From: Firmicutes bacterium CAG:449
Lineage (GTDB): Bacteria; Bacillota_I; Bacilli_A; RFN20; CAG-449
NCBI GenBank assembly: GCA_000432895.1
Contig: FR889469.1
Span: 2,056 to 7,584 of the forward strand
Length of the DNA: 5,529 nt
Reading direction: 5' to 3'
Within the stretch, counting starts at the first letter, position 1, and every line of letters starts with the position of its first letter. A program made the position numbers and the translations under genes. Under the pieces are notes generated by a model. That model ran no database searches. It was not told where the DNA came from and was given only the letters and a program-made list of their open reading frames with translations. Positions 1 through 5,529 of this stretch are shown here, one piece after another.

Positions 1-1481
1 AAATTATCGCAGGGATCGCCACATTTTTAGCTATGGCGTATATTTTAATTGTTAATCCAAATCAAATTTTGTATCAAGGCACAAGTGATATAAGATGGGC
101 TTCAATTTTTATTGCAACTGCTTTTGGAGCAATTATTGGTACATTACTTATGTCTATTTACGCTAAAATGCCAATTGCCCAAGCTTCAGGTATGGGATTA
201 AATGCAATGCTTGGAACTATTATTGGAGGAGGAATAGGAGCTTATTCAATTTATAAGTTTGAATATTCTTTACCTAATGCTTTATTACTTGTATTTATTT
301 CAGGAATAGTATTTGTTTTACTATCTATTATTCCAATTGGAAAAAATAAAGAAACAGGAAAATTTATTACTTTAAGAGAAAAAATATTTGATGGAATTCC
401 AGATACTATCAAAAAATCTATTAGTGTTGGTATTGGCTTTTTTATTGCTTTTATTGGTTTACAAAATGCTGGAGCAGTACAAACTAACCCTTATACTTTA
501 GTTCAATTTGTTGATTTTAAACCAATGTTCTTAGGTCAAACTACTACTGAAGTTAATGGTGTTACTACTTTATTACCATGGGTAACAACACTGGTTTCCT
601 TTATTGGTTTAATTATGATTTGCCTTTTTGTTCATTTTAAGAAAAAAGGTGCTGTTATTTATGGAATTTTAATTGCTACATTAGTTTATTGTTTATTTGA
701 TTTAGATAATTTTAAAATTTTACTTGGTCAAGGAACAATTAGTTGGAAATTCTGGGAAAATTTCAAAAATTATTTTTCTTTATCAGATTCTACTGGTGGA
801 GTATTCTTAGTTGCTTTTACAGAAGGTTTTTCTTTTCCTGAAGGATCTTTATTAACTTCTATTATGATTGTATTGTCTTTTTCTATGGTCGATGTTTTTG
901 ATACAATGGGAACAGTTGTGGCATGTGCGACAAATGCAAATTTATTAGATGAAAAAGGTAAACCATTAAATTATAATAAAATGATGATTTCAGATTCTAT
1001 TGCTACATGTACAGGAGCAATGCTTGGAACATCAACTGTTACAAGCTTTGTTGAATCTAGTGTTGGTGTGGCTGCAGGAGCAAAAACAGGCTTATCTTCA
1101 TTGGTAACAGCAATATTATTCTTCTTATCAATCTTCTTATTACCTATATTTGCTTTTGTTCCAAGTTGTGCCGCTTCATGTGCATTAATTTATGTTGGTG
1201 TTTTAATTATGTCTAATGTTAAAAATATTGATTTTTCATCAATTAAAAATGCTGTTCCAGCCTTCTTAACTATTATTATGATGTTATTAACTTATTCAAT
1301 TACTTCTGGAATTGGTATTGGAATTATTAGTTATGTAATAATTGATAATATTATCTTTATATTTGATTTTATTGCTTATAAATTAAATAAACAAGAAAAA
1401 CCAAAATATGATGTTTCAATAGTTTCAATTGTTCTTGCTATTGCTTTTATTTTATATTTTTGTGTTCCTACAACTTTTTAA
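1..1481 (+). CDS. NCS2 family purine-base permease (AzgA/PbuG type), 5' partial
   Basis: This is an integral-membrane importer of purine bases (adenine, guanine or hypoxanthine), normally driven by proton symport and feeding purine salvage. The reading frame is open to the left edge: the codons from base 3 encode IIAGIATFLA just before the ATG at 33, which is the conserved first helix of this family (AGxxTFxTMAYIxxVNP). That ATG is therefore internal, and I estimate 15-30 N-terminal residues are missing; 492 residues are visible. Family marks are SGMGLNA (183-212), DVFDTMGT (891-914) and GTSTVTSFVESSVGVAAGAKTG (1026-1091, the substrate-site region of the second inverted repeat). Many hydrophobic segments follow one another, consistent with the 14-helix NCS2 fold. 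The usual PGMGLNA motif has Ser in place of Pro. The subfamily is clear; which base is transported cannot be read from the sequence. No clear terminator follows the TAA. Confidence 0.93.
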   Translation, partial: IIAGIATFLAMAYILIVNPNQILYQGTSDIRWASIFIATAFGAIIGTLLMSIYAKMPIAQASGMGLNAMLGTIIGGGIGAYSIYKFEYSLPNALLLVFISGIVFVLLSIIPIGKNKETGKFITLREKIFDGIPDTIKKSISVGIGFFIAFIGLQNAGAVQTNPYTLVQFVDFKPMFLGQTTTEVNGVTTLLPWVTTLVSFIGLIMICLFVHFKKKGAVIYGILIATLVYCLFDLDNFKILLGQGTISWKFWENFKNYFSLSDSTGGVFLVAFTEGFSFPEGSLLTSIMIVLSFSMVDVFDTMGTVVACATNANLLDEKGKPLNYNKMMISDSIATCTGAMLGTSTVTSFVESSVGVAAGAKTGLSSLVTAILFFLSIFLLPIFAFVPSCAASCALIYVGVLIMSNVKNIDFSSIKNAVPAFLTIIMMLLTYSITSGIGIGIISYVIIDNIIFIFDFIAYKLNKQEKPKYDVSIVSIVLAIAFILYFCVPTTF

Positions 1482-1495
1482 AAAAAGTTATATAA

Positions 1496-1525
1496 TAGTT
1501 AAAAAAAGTACTTTATAATTAACTA
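1496..1525 (+). promoter_or_regulatory. Possible dut promoter -10 inside an inverted-repeat element
   Basis: A perfect TATAAT lies at 1514-1519, which would start transcription near 1526, just ahead of the dut ribosome binding site. No good -35 hexamer lies 16-18 bases upstream; a second TATAAT at 1491-1496 also lacks one. The hexamer sits in a symmetric stretch: TAGTTAA (1496-1502) and TTAACTA (1519-1525) are inverted copies, with the palindrome AAAGTACTTT (1505-1514) between them. In such AT-rich DNA chance is a serious alternative. Confidence 0.35.
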
Positions 1526-1527
1526 AA

Positions 1528-1533
1528 AGGGAG
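1528..1533 (+). promoter_or_regulatory. Ribosome binding site for dut
   Basis: AGGGAG ends 9 bases before the ATG at 1543 and supports that start. The same sequence precedes asnS (3504-3509), so it appears to be the usual strong site in this genome. Confidence 0.8.
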
Positions 1534-1542
1534 TTTATATAT

Positions 1543-2055
1543 ATGAAAAAAATTGCAAAATTTTCAAAAGTTACATTATCTCAATTTAAAAAAGATTATT
1601 TAAATTCGTTTCCAGAATTAACTCTTAATAATATTGAATTGATTTATAATCGCATTAAAGAACCAAAAAGAGCGACAATTGGGTCGGCTGGATATGATTT
1701 TTACGCACCATTTGATATTGAACTAAAACCAGGAGAAACAATTAAAGTACCTACTGGAATTAGATGTGAAATTGAAGAAGGATGGGTTTTAACTATTTAT
1801 CCTCGTTCTGGATTAGGATTTAAATATCGTCTACAATTAAATAATACTGTTGGCATAATTGATTCGGATTATTTTTCTTCTTCTAATGAAGGACATATTT
1901 ATATTAAGATTACAAATGATTCAAATGAAAACAAAATTGTTAGTATTAAAGAAGGAGAAGGATTTGCTCAAGGCATTTTCTTACCATTTGGTATCACTAT
2001 TGATGATGATTCTAGTGAAATTAGAAATGGCGGTTTTGGCTCAACGACTAAATAA
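1543..2055 (+). CDS. dut: dUTP diphosphatase (dUTPase, trimeric type)
   Basis: This cytoplasmic enzyme hydrolyses dUTP to dUMP and pyrophosphate, keeping uracil out of DNA and supplying dUMP to thymidylate synthase. All five motifs of the homotrimeric family are present in order: AGYDFYA (residues 49-55), PRSGLG (87-92), GIIDSDY (104-110, with Asp107 as the expected catalytic base and Tyr110 stacking on the base), GEGFAQGIF (138-146) and the C-terminal glycine-rich lid RNGGFGST (161-168). At 170 residues it is longer than the E. coli enzyme: there are about 40 extra N-terminal residues, and the segment after motif 3 is extended (FSSSNEG instead of the short RGE-like turn). From memory, both occur in a Firmicutes subgroup of dUTPases. 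The start is supported by AGGGAG 9 bases upstream. The last 15 bases overlap the 3' end of the opposite-strand gene, and an intrinsic terminator follows 43 bases after the stop. Confidence 0.93.
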   Translation: MKKIAKFSKVTLSQFKKDYLNSFPELTLNNIELIYNRIKEPKRATIGSAGYDFYAPFDIELKPGETIKVPTGIRCEIEEGWVLTIYPRSGLGFKYRLQLNNTVGIIDSDYFSSSNEGHIYIKITNDSNENKIVSIKEGEGFAQGIFLPFGITIDDDSSEIRNGGFGSTTK

Positions 2056-2901
2056 ACTTTTAATCTTTTGAATAATATTTTTAAAAAAATTAATAATTGA
2101 ATCCCACCAATGGGATTCTTTTTGTATGAAAAAATTATTATCTTCGGAAATAATGTTTAATGAAAAATCAATTGTTAATGGATCAACTTGTGTATAAAGA
2201 TAAATATCAATGGAAGTTTCAAAAATTCCTGTTACAAAATAATTATTACAATAATAATCATCGTTATATCTAGCGTATATAAATGAAAATGCTTCTAACA
2301 TTTGTTCTTGCATTAATTTCTCAATTATTTTATTAGCAGGAATAAAATCTCTATTAGAAATTGTTAATATTGGATTATCTATTAACCAATAACTTTGCTG
2401 ATTTTGATATAAAATTTTTATTTCTTTAATAGCAATGTTATTTGATTTATCTTTAGATTTTAAAGTTATACTTTTGGTATTACTATCAAAAATATCTTCA
2501 AAATAAATATCACATTTTCCATCAATTTCATCTTCTGAAATGTAATAAGATAAAATTTCATCAATATTTGGAATATTTTTATTAGAAAATATCAATTTAT
2601 TAGGTCCTTTTATTATAGGAGGAATATCATCAATAATATTTAATAAAAAATATGTCCAGCCACTTTTATTAGAACTTGTTTCAATAAAGATTTTTTCATT
2701 TGTAAAACCAACCTTATTAAAATTAATTTCTGGTTCATAATATATATTATAATCTTCTTTGATAATATCAAATTTAAAAAAATCGTTTGCAAAAGATAAA
2801 TTACTATAATTGTTTCTATAACTTATTTCAATATTTAAAGGACCTTCGATATTAATAAATTGGTTGGTTAATAAAAAAATTGATAAAAATTTTGCTAACA
2901 T
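2041..2901 (-). CDS. Putative exported protein with bacterial Ig-like domain
   Basis: I do not recognise this as a named gene. The 286-residue product begins with a short hydrophobic stretch (MLAKFLSIFLL) that may be a weak signal peptide or anchor; no clean cleavage site is visible. Residues 91-165 look like a bacterial surface Ig-like (DUF5011-like) domain: DDIPPIIKGP opens it where such domains have DxxPPxIxGP, SEDEIDGK (122-129) matches the usual TDDVDGD turn, and DKSNNIAIKEIKI (151-163) matches the closing D-x-GN-x-A strand. Residues 20-90 may be a second, more divergent Ig-like unit. The rest has no match I know. The C-terminus (about 265-286, beginning WWDS) is a cationic amphipathic helix that could bind membrane. 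The start is supported by AGAGGG 8 bases upstream and an in-frame stop just before it. It is convergent with dut, overlapping by 15 bases, and ends in TGA. A role at the cell surface is an inference. Confidence 0.75.
   Translation of the reverse strand: MLAKFLSIFLLTNQFINIEGPLNIEISYRNNYSNLSFANDFFKFDIIKEDYNIYYEPEINFNKVGFTNEKIFIETSSNKSGWTYFLLNIIDDIPPIIKGPNKLIFSNKNIPNIDEILSYYISEDEIDGKCDIYFEDIFDSNTKSITLKSKDKSNNIAIKEIKILYQNQQSYWLIDNPILTISNRDFIPANKIIEKLMQEQMLEAFSFIYARYNDDYYCNNYFVTGIFETSIDIYLYTQVDPLTIDFSLNIISEDNNFFIQKESHWWDSIINFFKNIIQKIKSLFSR
2099..2123 (+). terminator. Rho-independent terminator of dut
   Basis: GAATCCCA (2099-2106) and TGGGATTC (2111-2118) form a perfect 8-bp stem around a CCAA loop and are followed by TTTTT (2119-2123). 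It is the clearest GC-rich hairpin in the window. On the minus strand the stem is followed by a mixed AATTATTAATTTTTTT tract, so termination in that direction would be weaker. The hairpin lies inside the 3' coding region of the minus-strand gene, where it encodes ESHWWDS. Confidence 0.88.
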
Positions 2902-2920
2902 AATTTAAACCCTCTATAAT
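2892..2920 (+). promoter_or_regulatory. Sigma-A-type promoter for the lipoprotein gene
   Basis: TTGCTA (2892-2897, four of six matches to TTGACA) and a perfect TATAAT (2915-2920) are separated by exactly 17 bases. Transcription would begin near 2927, giving a leader of about 33 bases to the ATG at 2960. The -35 lies within the first codons of the divergent minus-strand gene, so the two genes share this DNA. It is the best promoter match in the window. Confidence 0.6.
2910..2915 (-). promoter_or_regulatory. Ribosome binding site for the Ig-like protein gene
   Basis: The minus strand reads AGAGGG here, 8 bases ahead of the ATG at 2901-2899, with an in-frame TAA in between. This fixes the start of the minus-strand gene. 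I could not find a convincing minus-strand promoter: the nearby TATTAT (2921-2916) would start transcription at or after this site, so the real promoter probably lies further upstream, inside the divergent gene. Confidence 0.6.
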
Positions 2921-2934
2921 ATTAATTAGAGAGG
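2911..2934. repeat. Near-perfect palindrome in the divergent intergenic region
   Basis: CCTCTATAAT (2911-2920) and ATTAGAGAGG (2925-2934) are inverted copies with a single mismatch, around a central ATTA. The left arm contains the plus-strand -10 and, on the other strand, the ribosome binding site of the minus gene; the right arm is the AGAGAGG at the start of the plus-strand transcript. It could be an operator for a dimeric regulator or simply two purine-rich sites facing outward. Confidence 0.55.
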
Positions 2935-2959
2935 ATTGGAGAAAATTTTTAAATTATTT

Positions 2960-3439
2960 ATGAAAAAAAGTTATTTGTTATTATTACCACTTTTGGTACT
3001 TTGCTCTTGTAATGATGTTTATGAGGTTTCTCTTGGTATAGGAGATGGAAATGTTGATGGTGATGCAGTGAGAGTTAATTATAAATTGCCATCAAAAATT
3101 AATGATAATTATGTTTTAGAAGGAGTTTTTACCGCGGAAAGCAAAGCTGATTTTACTGATAATTATATTTTTTCATTTTCTTATAATGATCCATTTTTTG
3201 CTCAAAGTTATAGTGAAAGTGTTTTGTTTTCTATTTCTGGAGAAAAACTTAGAGAAAGTGATTTTAATTTTAAAGTAAATTTTGGAACATTGTCTTCATT
3301 GTTTAAAAAAACTGATGAGGAAAGTAAATGCTATTTTGTTCTTCATGCTGAAAAAGCACAAAAAGGTGATGTCACAAAATGGAATAGTAGCGAATATGTA
3401 TATACTTTTGATGGGGAAACGGTTAATTTTAATAAATAA
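2960..3439 (+). CDS. Small uncharacterised lipoprotein
   Basis: I do not recognise the family. From the ATG at 2960 the product has 159 residues and a classic lipoprotein signal: MKKSY, a leucine-rich core, then the lipobox LCSC, so the lipidated residue should be Cys17 (the second cysteine) and the mature protein starts CNDVYEV. It would be anchored in the outer leaflet of the cytoplasmic membrane. The mature part is rich in aromatic and beta-strand-like segments alternating with polar turns, suggesting a compact beta domain, and ends YVYTFDGETVNFNK. The start is uncertain: a TTG at 2936 would add eight residues (MEKIFKLF), but AGAGAGG ends only one base before it, while the ATG at 2960 has no Shine-Dalgarno site at normal distance (GGAG at 2938-2941 is 18 bases away). 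I prefer the ATG for its signal-peptide form. Its neighbour on the other strand is also probably exported. Confidence 0.72.
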   Translation: MKKSYLLLLPLLVLCSCNDVYEVSLGIGDGNVDGDAVRVNYKLPSKINDNYVLEGVFTAESKADFTDNYIFSFSYNDPFFAQSYSESVLFSISGEKLRESDFNFKVNFGTLSSLFKKTDEESKCYFVLHAEKAQKGDVTKWNSSEYVYTFDGETVNFNK

Positions 3440-3451
3440 TTTACTTAAATT

Positions 3452-3481
3452 TTGGTTTAAAAAATTTTTTAAATATATTAT
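3452..3481 (+). promoter_or_regulatory. Possible asnS promoter
   Basis: TTGGTT (3452-3457) and TATTAT (3476-3481) are 18 bases apart in the 78-base gap before asnS. TATAAA at 3488-3493 is another -10 candidate but lacks a good -35. The gap is almost all A and T, so these matches are weak. No T-box leader motif is visible here, so control of asnS by uncharged tRNA through a leader is not supported. Confidence 0.3.
3456..3473. repeat. AT-only perfect palindrome between lipoprotein gene and asnS
   Basis: TTTAAAAAATTTTTTAAA is its own reverse complement. A second small inverted repeat follows: TATATTA (3474-3480) and TAATATA (3485-3491). Neither has any G or C, so neither is a convincing terminator. 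They may only reflect base composition, and no other terminator for the lipoprotein gene is seen. Confidence 0.4.
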
Positions 3482-3517
3482 ATTTAATATAAACAATAAA
3501 TAAAGGGAGAATTTATT

Positions 3518-4912
3518 ATGTACGAATTTAAAACAGTTAGAGAACTTTATGAATCTTGTTATTATGGAAATCATATTTTACTTGATTCTTTAGATGAAAT
3601 AGGCTTAGAAGGTTGGATTAGAACAAATAGAAATAATGGTTCAATTGGCTTTATAGAATTGAATGATGGTACTTATTTTAAAAATGCTCAAATTGTTTAT
3701 GATAAAAATATTGTAAATAATTTTGAAGATATTACTCACCATTTAACAGGATGCTCTATTTCTATTAAAGGTAAATTTGTTTTAACTCCAGAAGCTAAAC
3801 AACCTTTTGAAATTCAATTACATGAATTTACTTTAATTGGTGATTGTGATGCTTCCTATCCATTACAAAAAAAGCGTCATAGTTTTGAATATTTAAGAGA
3901 TATTGCTCATCTTAGACCACGTACAAATACTTTTAATGCAGTATTTAGATTAAGAAGTGTTTTATCAATGGCTATTCATGAATTCTTCCAAGATCAAGGA
4001 TTTGTTTATGTTCATACGCCTCTACTTACTGGTATTTCTTGTGAAGGTGACGATATGTTTCATGTTGTAACTGGAAATAATGATAAAGAGTATGATTCTT
4101 ATTTTAATAAAAAAACATTACTTTCGGGTTCAGGACAAATTCATGTAGAAGCTTTTGCAATGGCTTTTAGAGATGTTTATACTTTTGGTCCAACTTTTAG
4201 AAGTGAAAAATCTAATACAAGAACACACGCTTCTGAATTTTGGATGATTGAACCTGAAATTGCTTTTGCTGATTTAGAAGATAATATGGATTTAATTGAA
4301 GATTGTGTTAAATACTGTATTAGATATTGTTTAGAAAACGCTCCTGAAGAAATGAAGTTTTTCAATGAAATGATTGATAAGACTTTACTTGAAAGACTTA
4401 ATCATGTTTTAAATACTCCTTTTAAAACTCTTGAATATACTGAAGCAATTGATATTCTTTTAAAAGCTAAAGAAAATGGTGTTAAGTTTGATGATGATGA
4501 TATTTTCTGGGGAAAAGATTTAGAATCTGAACATGAAAGATATATTACCGAACAAGTCGTTAAAGGACCAGTTTTCTTAATTAATTATCCAGAAGAAATG
4601 AAATCGTTCTATATGAAAAGAAATTCAGACAATAAAACAGTGGCAGCATGTGATTTATTAGTTCCAGGAATTGGTGAATTAGTTGGCGGTTCTCAAAGAG
4701 AAGAAAATTATGACATTTTAAAAGAAAAAATGGAAAAAGCTAATTTAAAGATGGAAGACTATCAATGGTATCTTGATTTAAGAAAATATGGTGGATGCAA
4801 ACATGCTGGTTTTGGTATTGGTTTTGAAAGATTTTTAATGTACATTTCTGGTATGAATAATATTAGAGATGTTGAACCATTCCCAAGAACATATAAAAAT
4901 ATGAATTATTAG
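3518..4912 (+). CDS. asnS: Asparaginyl-tRNA synthetase
   Basis: This cytoplasmic class IIb aminoacyl-tRNA synthetase joins asparagine to tRNA-Asn using ATP. Its 464 residues are the normal bacterial length and it appears complete. Residues about 25-110 form the N-terminal OB-fold that reads the anticodon (GLEGWIRTNRNN, then GFIELNDGT). The catalytic domain follows: HTPLLTGISCEGDDMF (166-181), the active-site loop SGSGQIHVEAFAMAFRDVYTF (203-223), motif 2 with FRSE (227-230) and HASEFWMIEPE (237-247), and motif 3 GFGIGFERF (431-439), whose Arg438 binds ATP. The EFWMIEPE region and the ending GMNNIRDVEPFPRT (445-458) are typical of AsnRS rather than AspRS. The start is supported by AGGGAG 8 bases upstream. 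The stop TAG overlaps the ribosome binding site of the next gene, so the two are probably co-transcribed. Confidence 0.96.
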   Translation: MYEFKTVRELYESCYYGNHILLDSLDEIGLEGWIRTNRNNGSIGFIELNDGTYFKNAQIVYDKNIVNNFEDITHHLTGCSISIKGKFVLTPEAKQPFEIQLHEFTLIGDCDASYPLQKKRHSFEYLRDIAHLRPRTNTFNAVFRLRSVLSMAIHEFFQDQGFVYVHTPLLTGISCEGDDMFHVVTGNNDKEYDSYFNKKTLLSGSGQIHVEAFAMAFRDVYTFGPTFRSEKSNTRTHASEFWMIEPEIAFADLEDNMDLIEDCVKYCIRYCLENAPEEMKFFNEMIDKTLLERLNHVLNTPFKTLEYTEAIDILLKAKENGVKFDDDDIFWGKDLESEHERYITEQVVKGPVFLINYPEEMKSFYMKRNSDNKTVAACDLLVPGIGELVGGSQREENYDILKEKMEKANLKMEDYQWYLDLRKYGGCKHAGFGIGFERFLMYISGMNNIRDVEPFPRTYKNMNY

Positions 4913-4916
4913 GAGA
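4911..4916 (+). promoter_or_regulatory. Ribosome binding site overlapping the asnS stop
   Basis: AGGAGA shares its first two bases with the asnS TAG stop (4910-4912), and its GGAG core (4912-4915) ends 4 bases before the ATG at 4920. This fixes the start of the last gene and suggests translational coupling to asnS. Confidence 0.75.
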
Positions 4917-4919
4917 AAT

Positions 4920-5529
4920 ATGGAAGAGATTGATAATCAACAACAAGAAGAACTTTTAAGAAAAGTTAGATCAAAAAAAAGAGTAAGAGGCTTATTAATA
5001 TTTGTTAATGTTTTACTTGCTTCATATCTTGTTTTTGAAGTTGTCATGAAAACTGTTGATTATGTTTCTTATTCATTAGAGGATAATGAGATAATTACTT
5101 TAAATGGTAATTCGAAAAGTAAATCGTTAGAGGTTTATGATAAATATTTAGTTAAAGAAAAGAATGCATATAAAGTAGAAGAAATATATGATTTTGGAAT
5201 TTATGGTGGATATTTAAATTTATCAAAATACCAAATAGAAGAAAATAAGTATTCTTCTATTTCTAATGTTGGTTTAATTAATGTTTCCCAAACAGTTTTT
5301 GATAATAATTGTAATAAAACAATTGAAAAAAATTATCTTAATGGAGGAATAAATTTATTTTCCTTAGCTAAAGGTGATTATTTACTTTGTCAAGATATTG
5401 TTACTATTGATAATATTAATGGAAAAATAATTCCTTATAAAATCAGATCAGAAAAAGGAATTGAAAAAACTGTTTTTTCTTTACCAGATGAAAATGGAAA
5501 AAGAACAAAAGTCGTTGTAAAAAGTAAAG
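4920..5529 (+). CDS. Single-pass membrane protein with outer domain, 3' partial
   Basis: I do not recognise this gene. The frame is open from the ATG at 4920 to the right edge, giving 203 residues so far. The N-terminus is charged and Gln/Glu-rich (MEEIDNQQQEELL), then basic (RKVRSKKRVR, 14-23), followed by one hydrophobic helix at about 24-42. The basic residues before the helix predict a cytoplasmic N-terminus with the rest outside. The outer part is rich in Tyr, Asn, Ile and Lys, with beta-like segments such as YDFGIYGGYLNLS (90-102), SNVGLINVSQTVF (115-127) and YLNGGINLFSLAKGDYLLCQDI (139-160). It resembles the stalk of a type II membrane-anchored envelope protein, whose catalytic domain, if any, would lie beyond the window. 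The gene follows asnS by 7 bases with a shared ribosome binding site, so an operon is likely; no functional link to tRNA charging is apparent. Confidence 0.8.
   Translation, partial: MEEIDNQQQEELLRKVRSKKRVRGLLIFVNVLLASYLVFEVVMKTVDYVSYSLEDNEIITLNGNSKSKSLEVYDKYLVKEKNAYKVEEIYDFGIYGGYLNLSKYQIEENKYSSISNVGLINVSQTVFDNNCNKTIEKNYLNGGINLFSLAKGDYLLCQDIVTIDNINGKIIPYKIRSEKGIEKTVFSLPDENGKRTKVVVKSK

Noticed and set aside
33..35. ATG as the start codon of the purine permease
   Set aside because: The frame is open upstream to the window edge and encodes IIAGIATFLA, the conserved start of the first NCS2 helix; the methionine is the internal one of TMAY-type motifs.
1472..1489. AACTTTTT/AAAAAGTT inverted repeat at the permease stop as a terminator
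   Set aside because: The stem has a single G-C pair, the loop would be only two bases, and no T-run follows.
1859..2071. 70-codon open frame on the plus strand within dut
   Set aside because: It is a shifted frame of dut, with a low-complexity Leu/Ile/Met/Lys product and no ribosome binding site.
3282..3503. 73-codon open frame on the plus strand over the lipoprotein gene
   Set aside because: It overlaps the better-supported lipoprotein frame and has a low-complexity product without a signal or known motif.
3440..3517. T-box riboswitch upstream of asnS
   Set aside because: The gap is only 78 bases, almost all A and T, and lacks a T-box motif and a GC-rich terminator/antiterminator.
3296..3574. 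92-codon open frame on the minus strand across the asnS 5' region
   Set aside because: It covers the ends of two real genes and the asnS ribosome binding site, and its Phe/Ile/Lys/Asn-rich product reflects antisense AT-rich DNA.
4177..4365. 62-codon open frame on the minus strand within asnS
   Set aside because: It is antisense to the most conserved part of asnS (motif 2) and has no independent support.
1..5529. CRISPR array, tRNA or rRNA genes, insertion sequence or toxin-antitoxin pair
   Set aside because: No spaced direct repeats, no cloverleaf-like GC-rich segments, and no transposase or integrase motifs were seen; the divergent gene pair consists of exported proteins, not a small toxin and antitoxin.

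Overview
The window looks like a piece of a small, very AT-rich genome from the Firmicutes (Bacilli, Erysipelotrichia-like or Mollicutes-like lineages). The basis is the strong A/T bias at wobble positions, AGA as the main arginine codon, AGGGAG-type Shine-Dalgarno sites, and the close match of the NCS2 permease, dUTPase and asparaginyl-tRNA synthetase to Firmicutes forms. Tryptophan is always TGG, and one gene ends in TGA, so the standard bacterial code (table 11) fits better than the Mycoplasma code. The taxon is an inference; no 16S or other decisive marker is present.

Layout from left to right. (1) 1-1481, plus: an NCS2 (AzgA/PbuG-type) purine-base permease, cut by the left edge, so its true start lies outside. 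(2) 1543-2055, plus: a trimeric-type dUTP diphosphatase (dut) with all five signature motifs, ending at a GC-rich intrinsic terminator (2099-2123). (3) 2041-2901, minus: an uncharacterised, probably exported protein with a bacterial Ig-like domain and a cationic amphipathic C-terminal helix. Its 3' end overlaps dut and contains the dut terminator. (4) 2960-3439, plus: a small uncharacterised lipoprotein, divergent from (3) and sharing with it a short, nearly palindromic control region. (5) 3518-4912, plus: asparaginyl-tRNA synthetase (asnS). (6) 4920-5529, plus: a single-pass membrane protein with a large outer domain, only 7 bases after asnS, open at the right edge.

Three genes are housekeeping or salvage functions: purine uptake, removal of dUTP with supply of dUMP, and charging of tRNA-Asn. 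Two of these (permease and dut) concern nucleotide metabolism and are co-directional, although separated by a possible promoter. The divergent pair of envelope proteins between dut and asnS looks like a lineage-specific surface insert. There is no intergenic gap over 300 bases. I saw no tRNA, rRNA, CRISPR array, insertion sequence or phage gene. I found no convincing evidence of a new multi-gene system; the most interesting points are the bidirectional control region at 2892-2960, the terminator embedded in an antisense coding region, and the two unrecognised envelope proteins.
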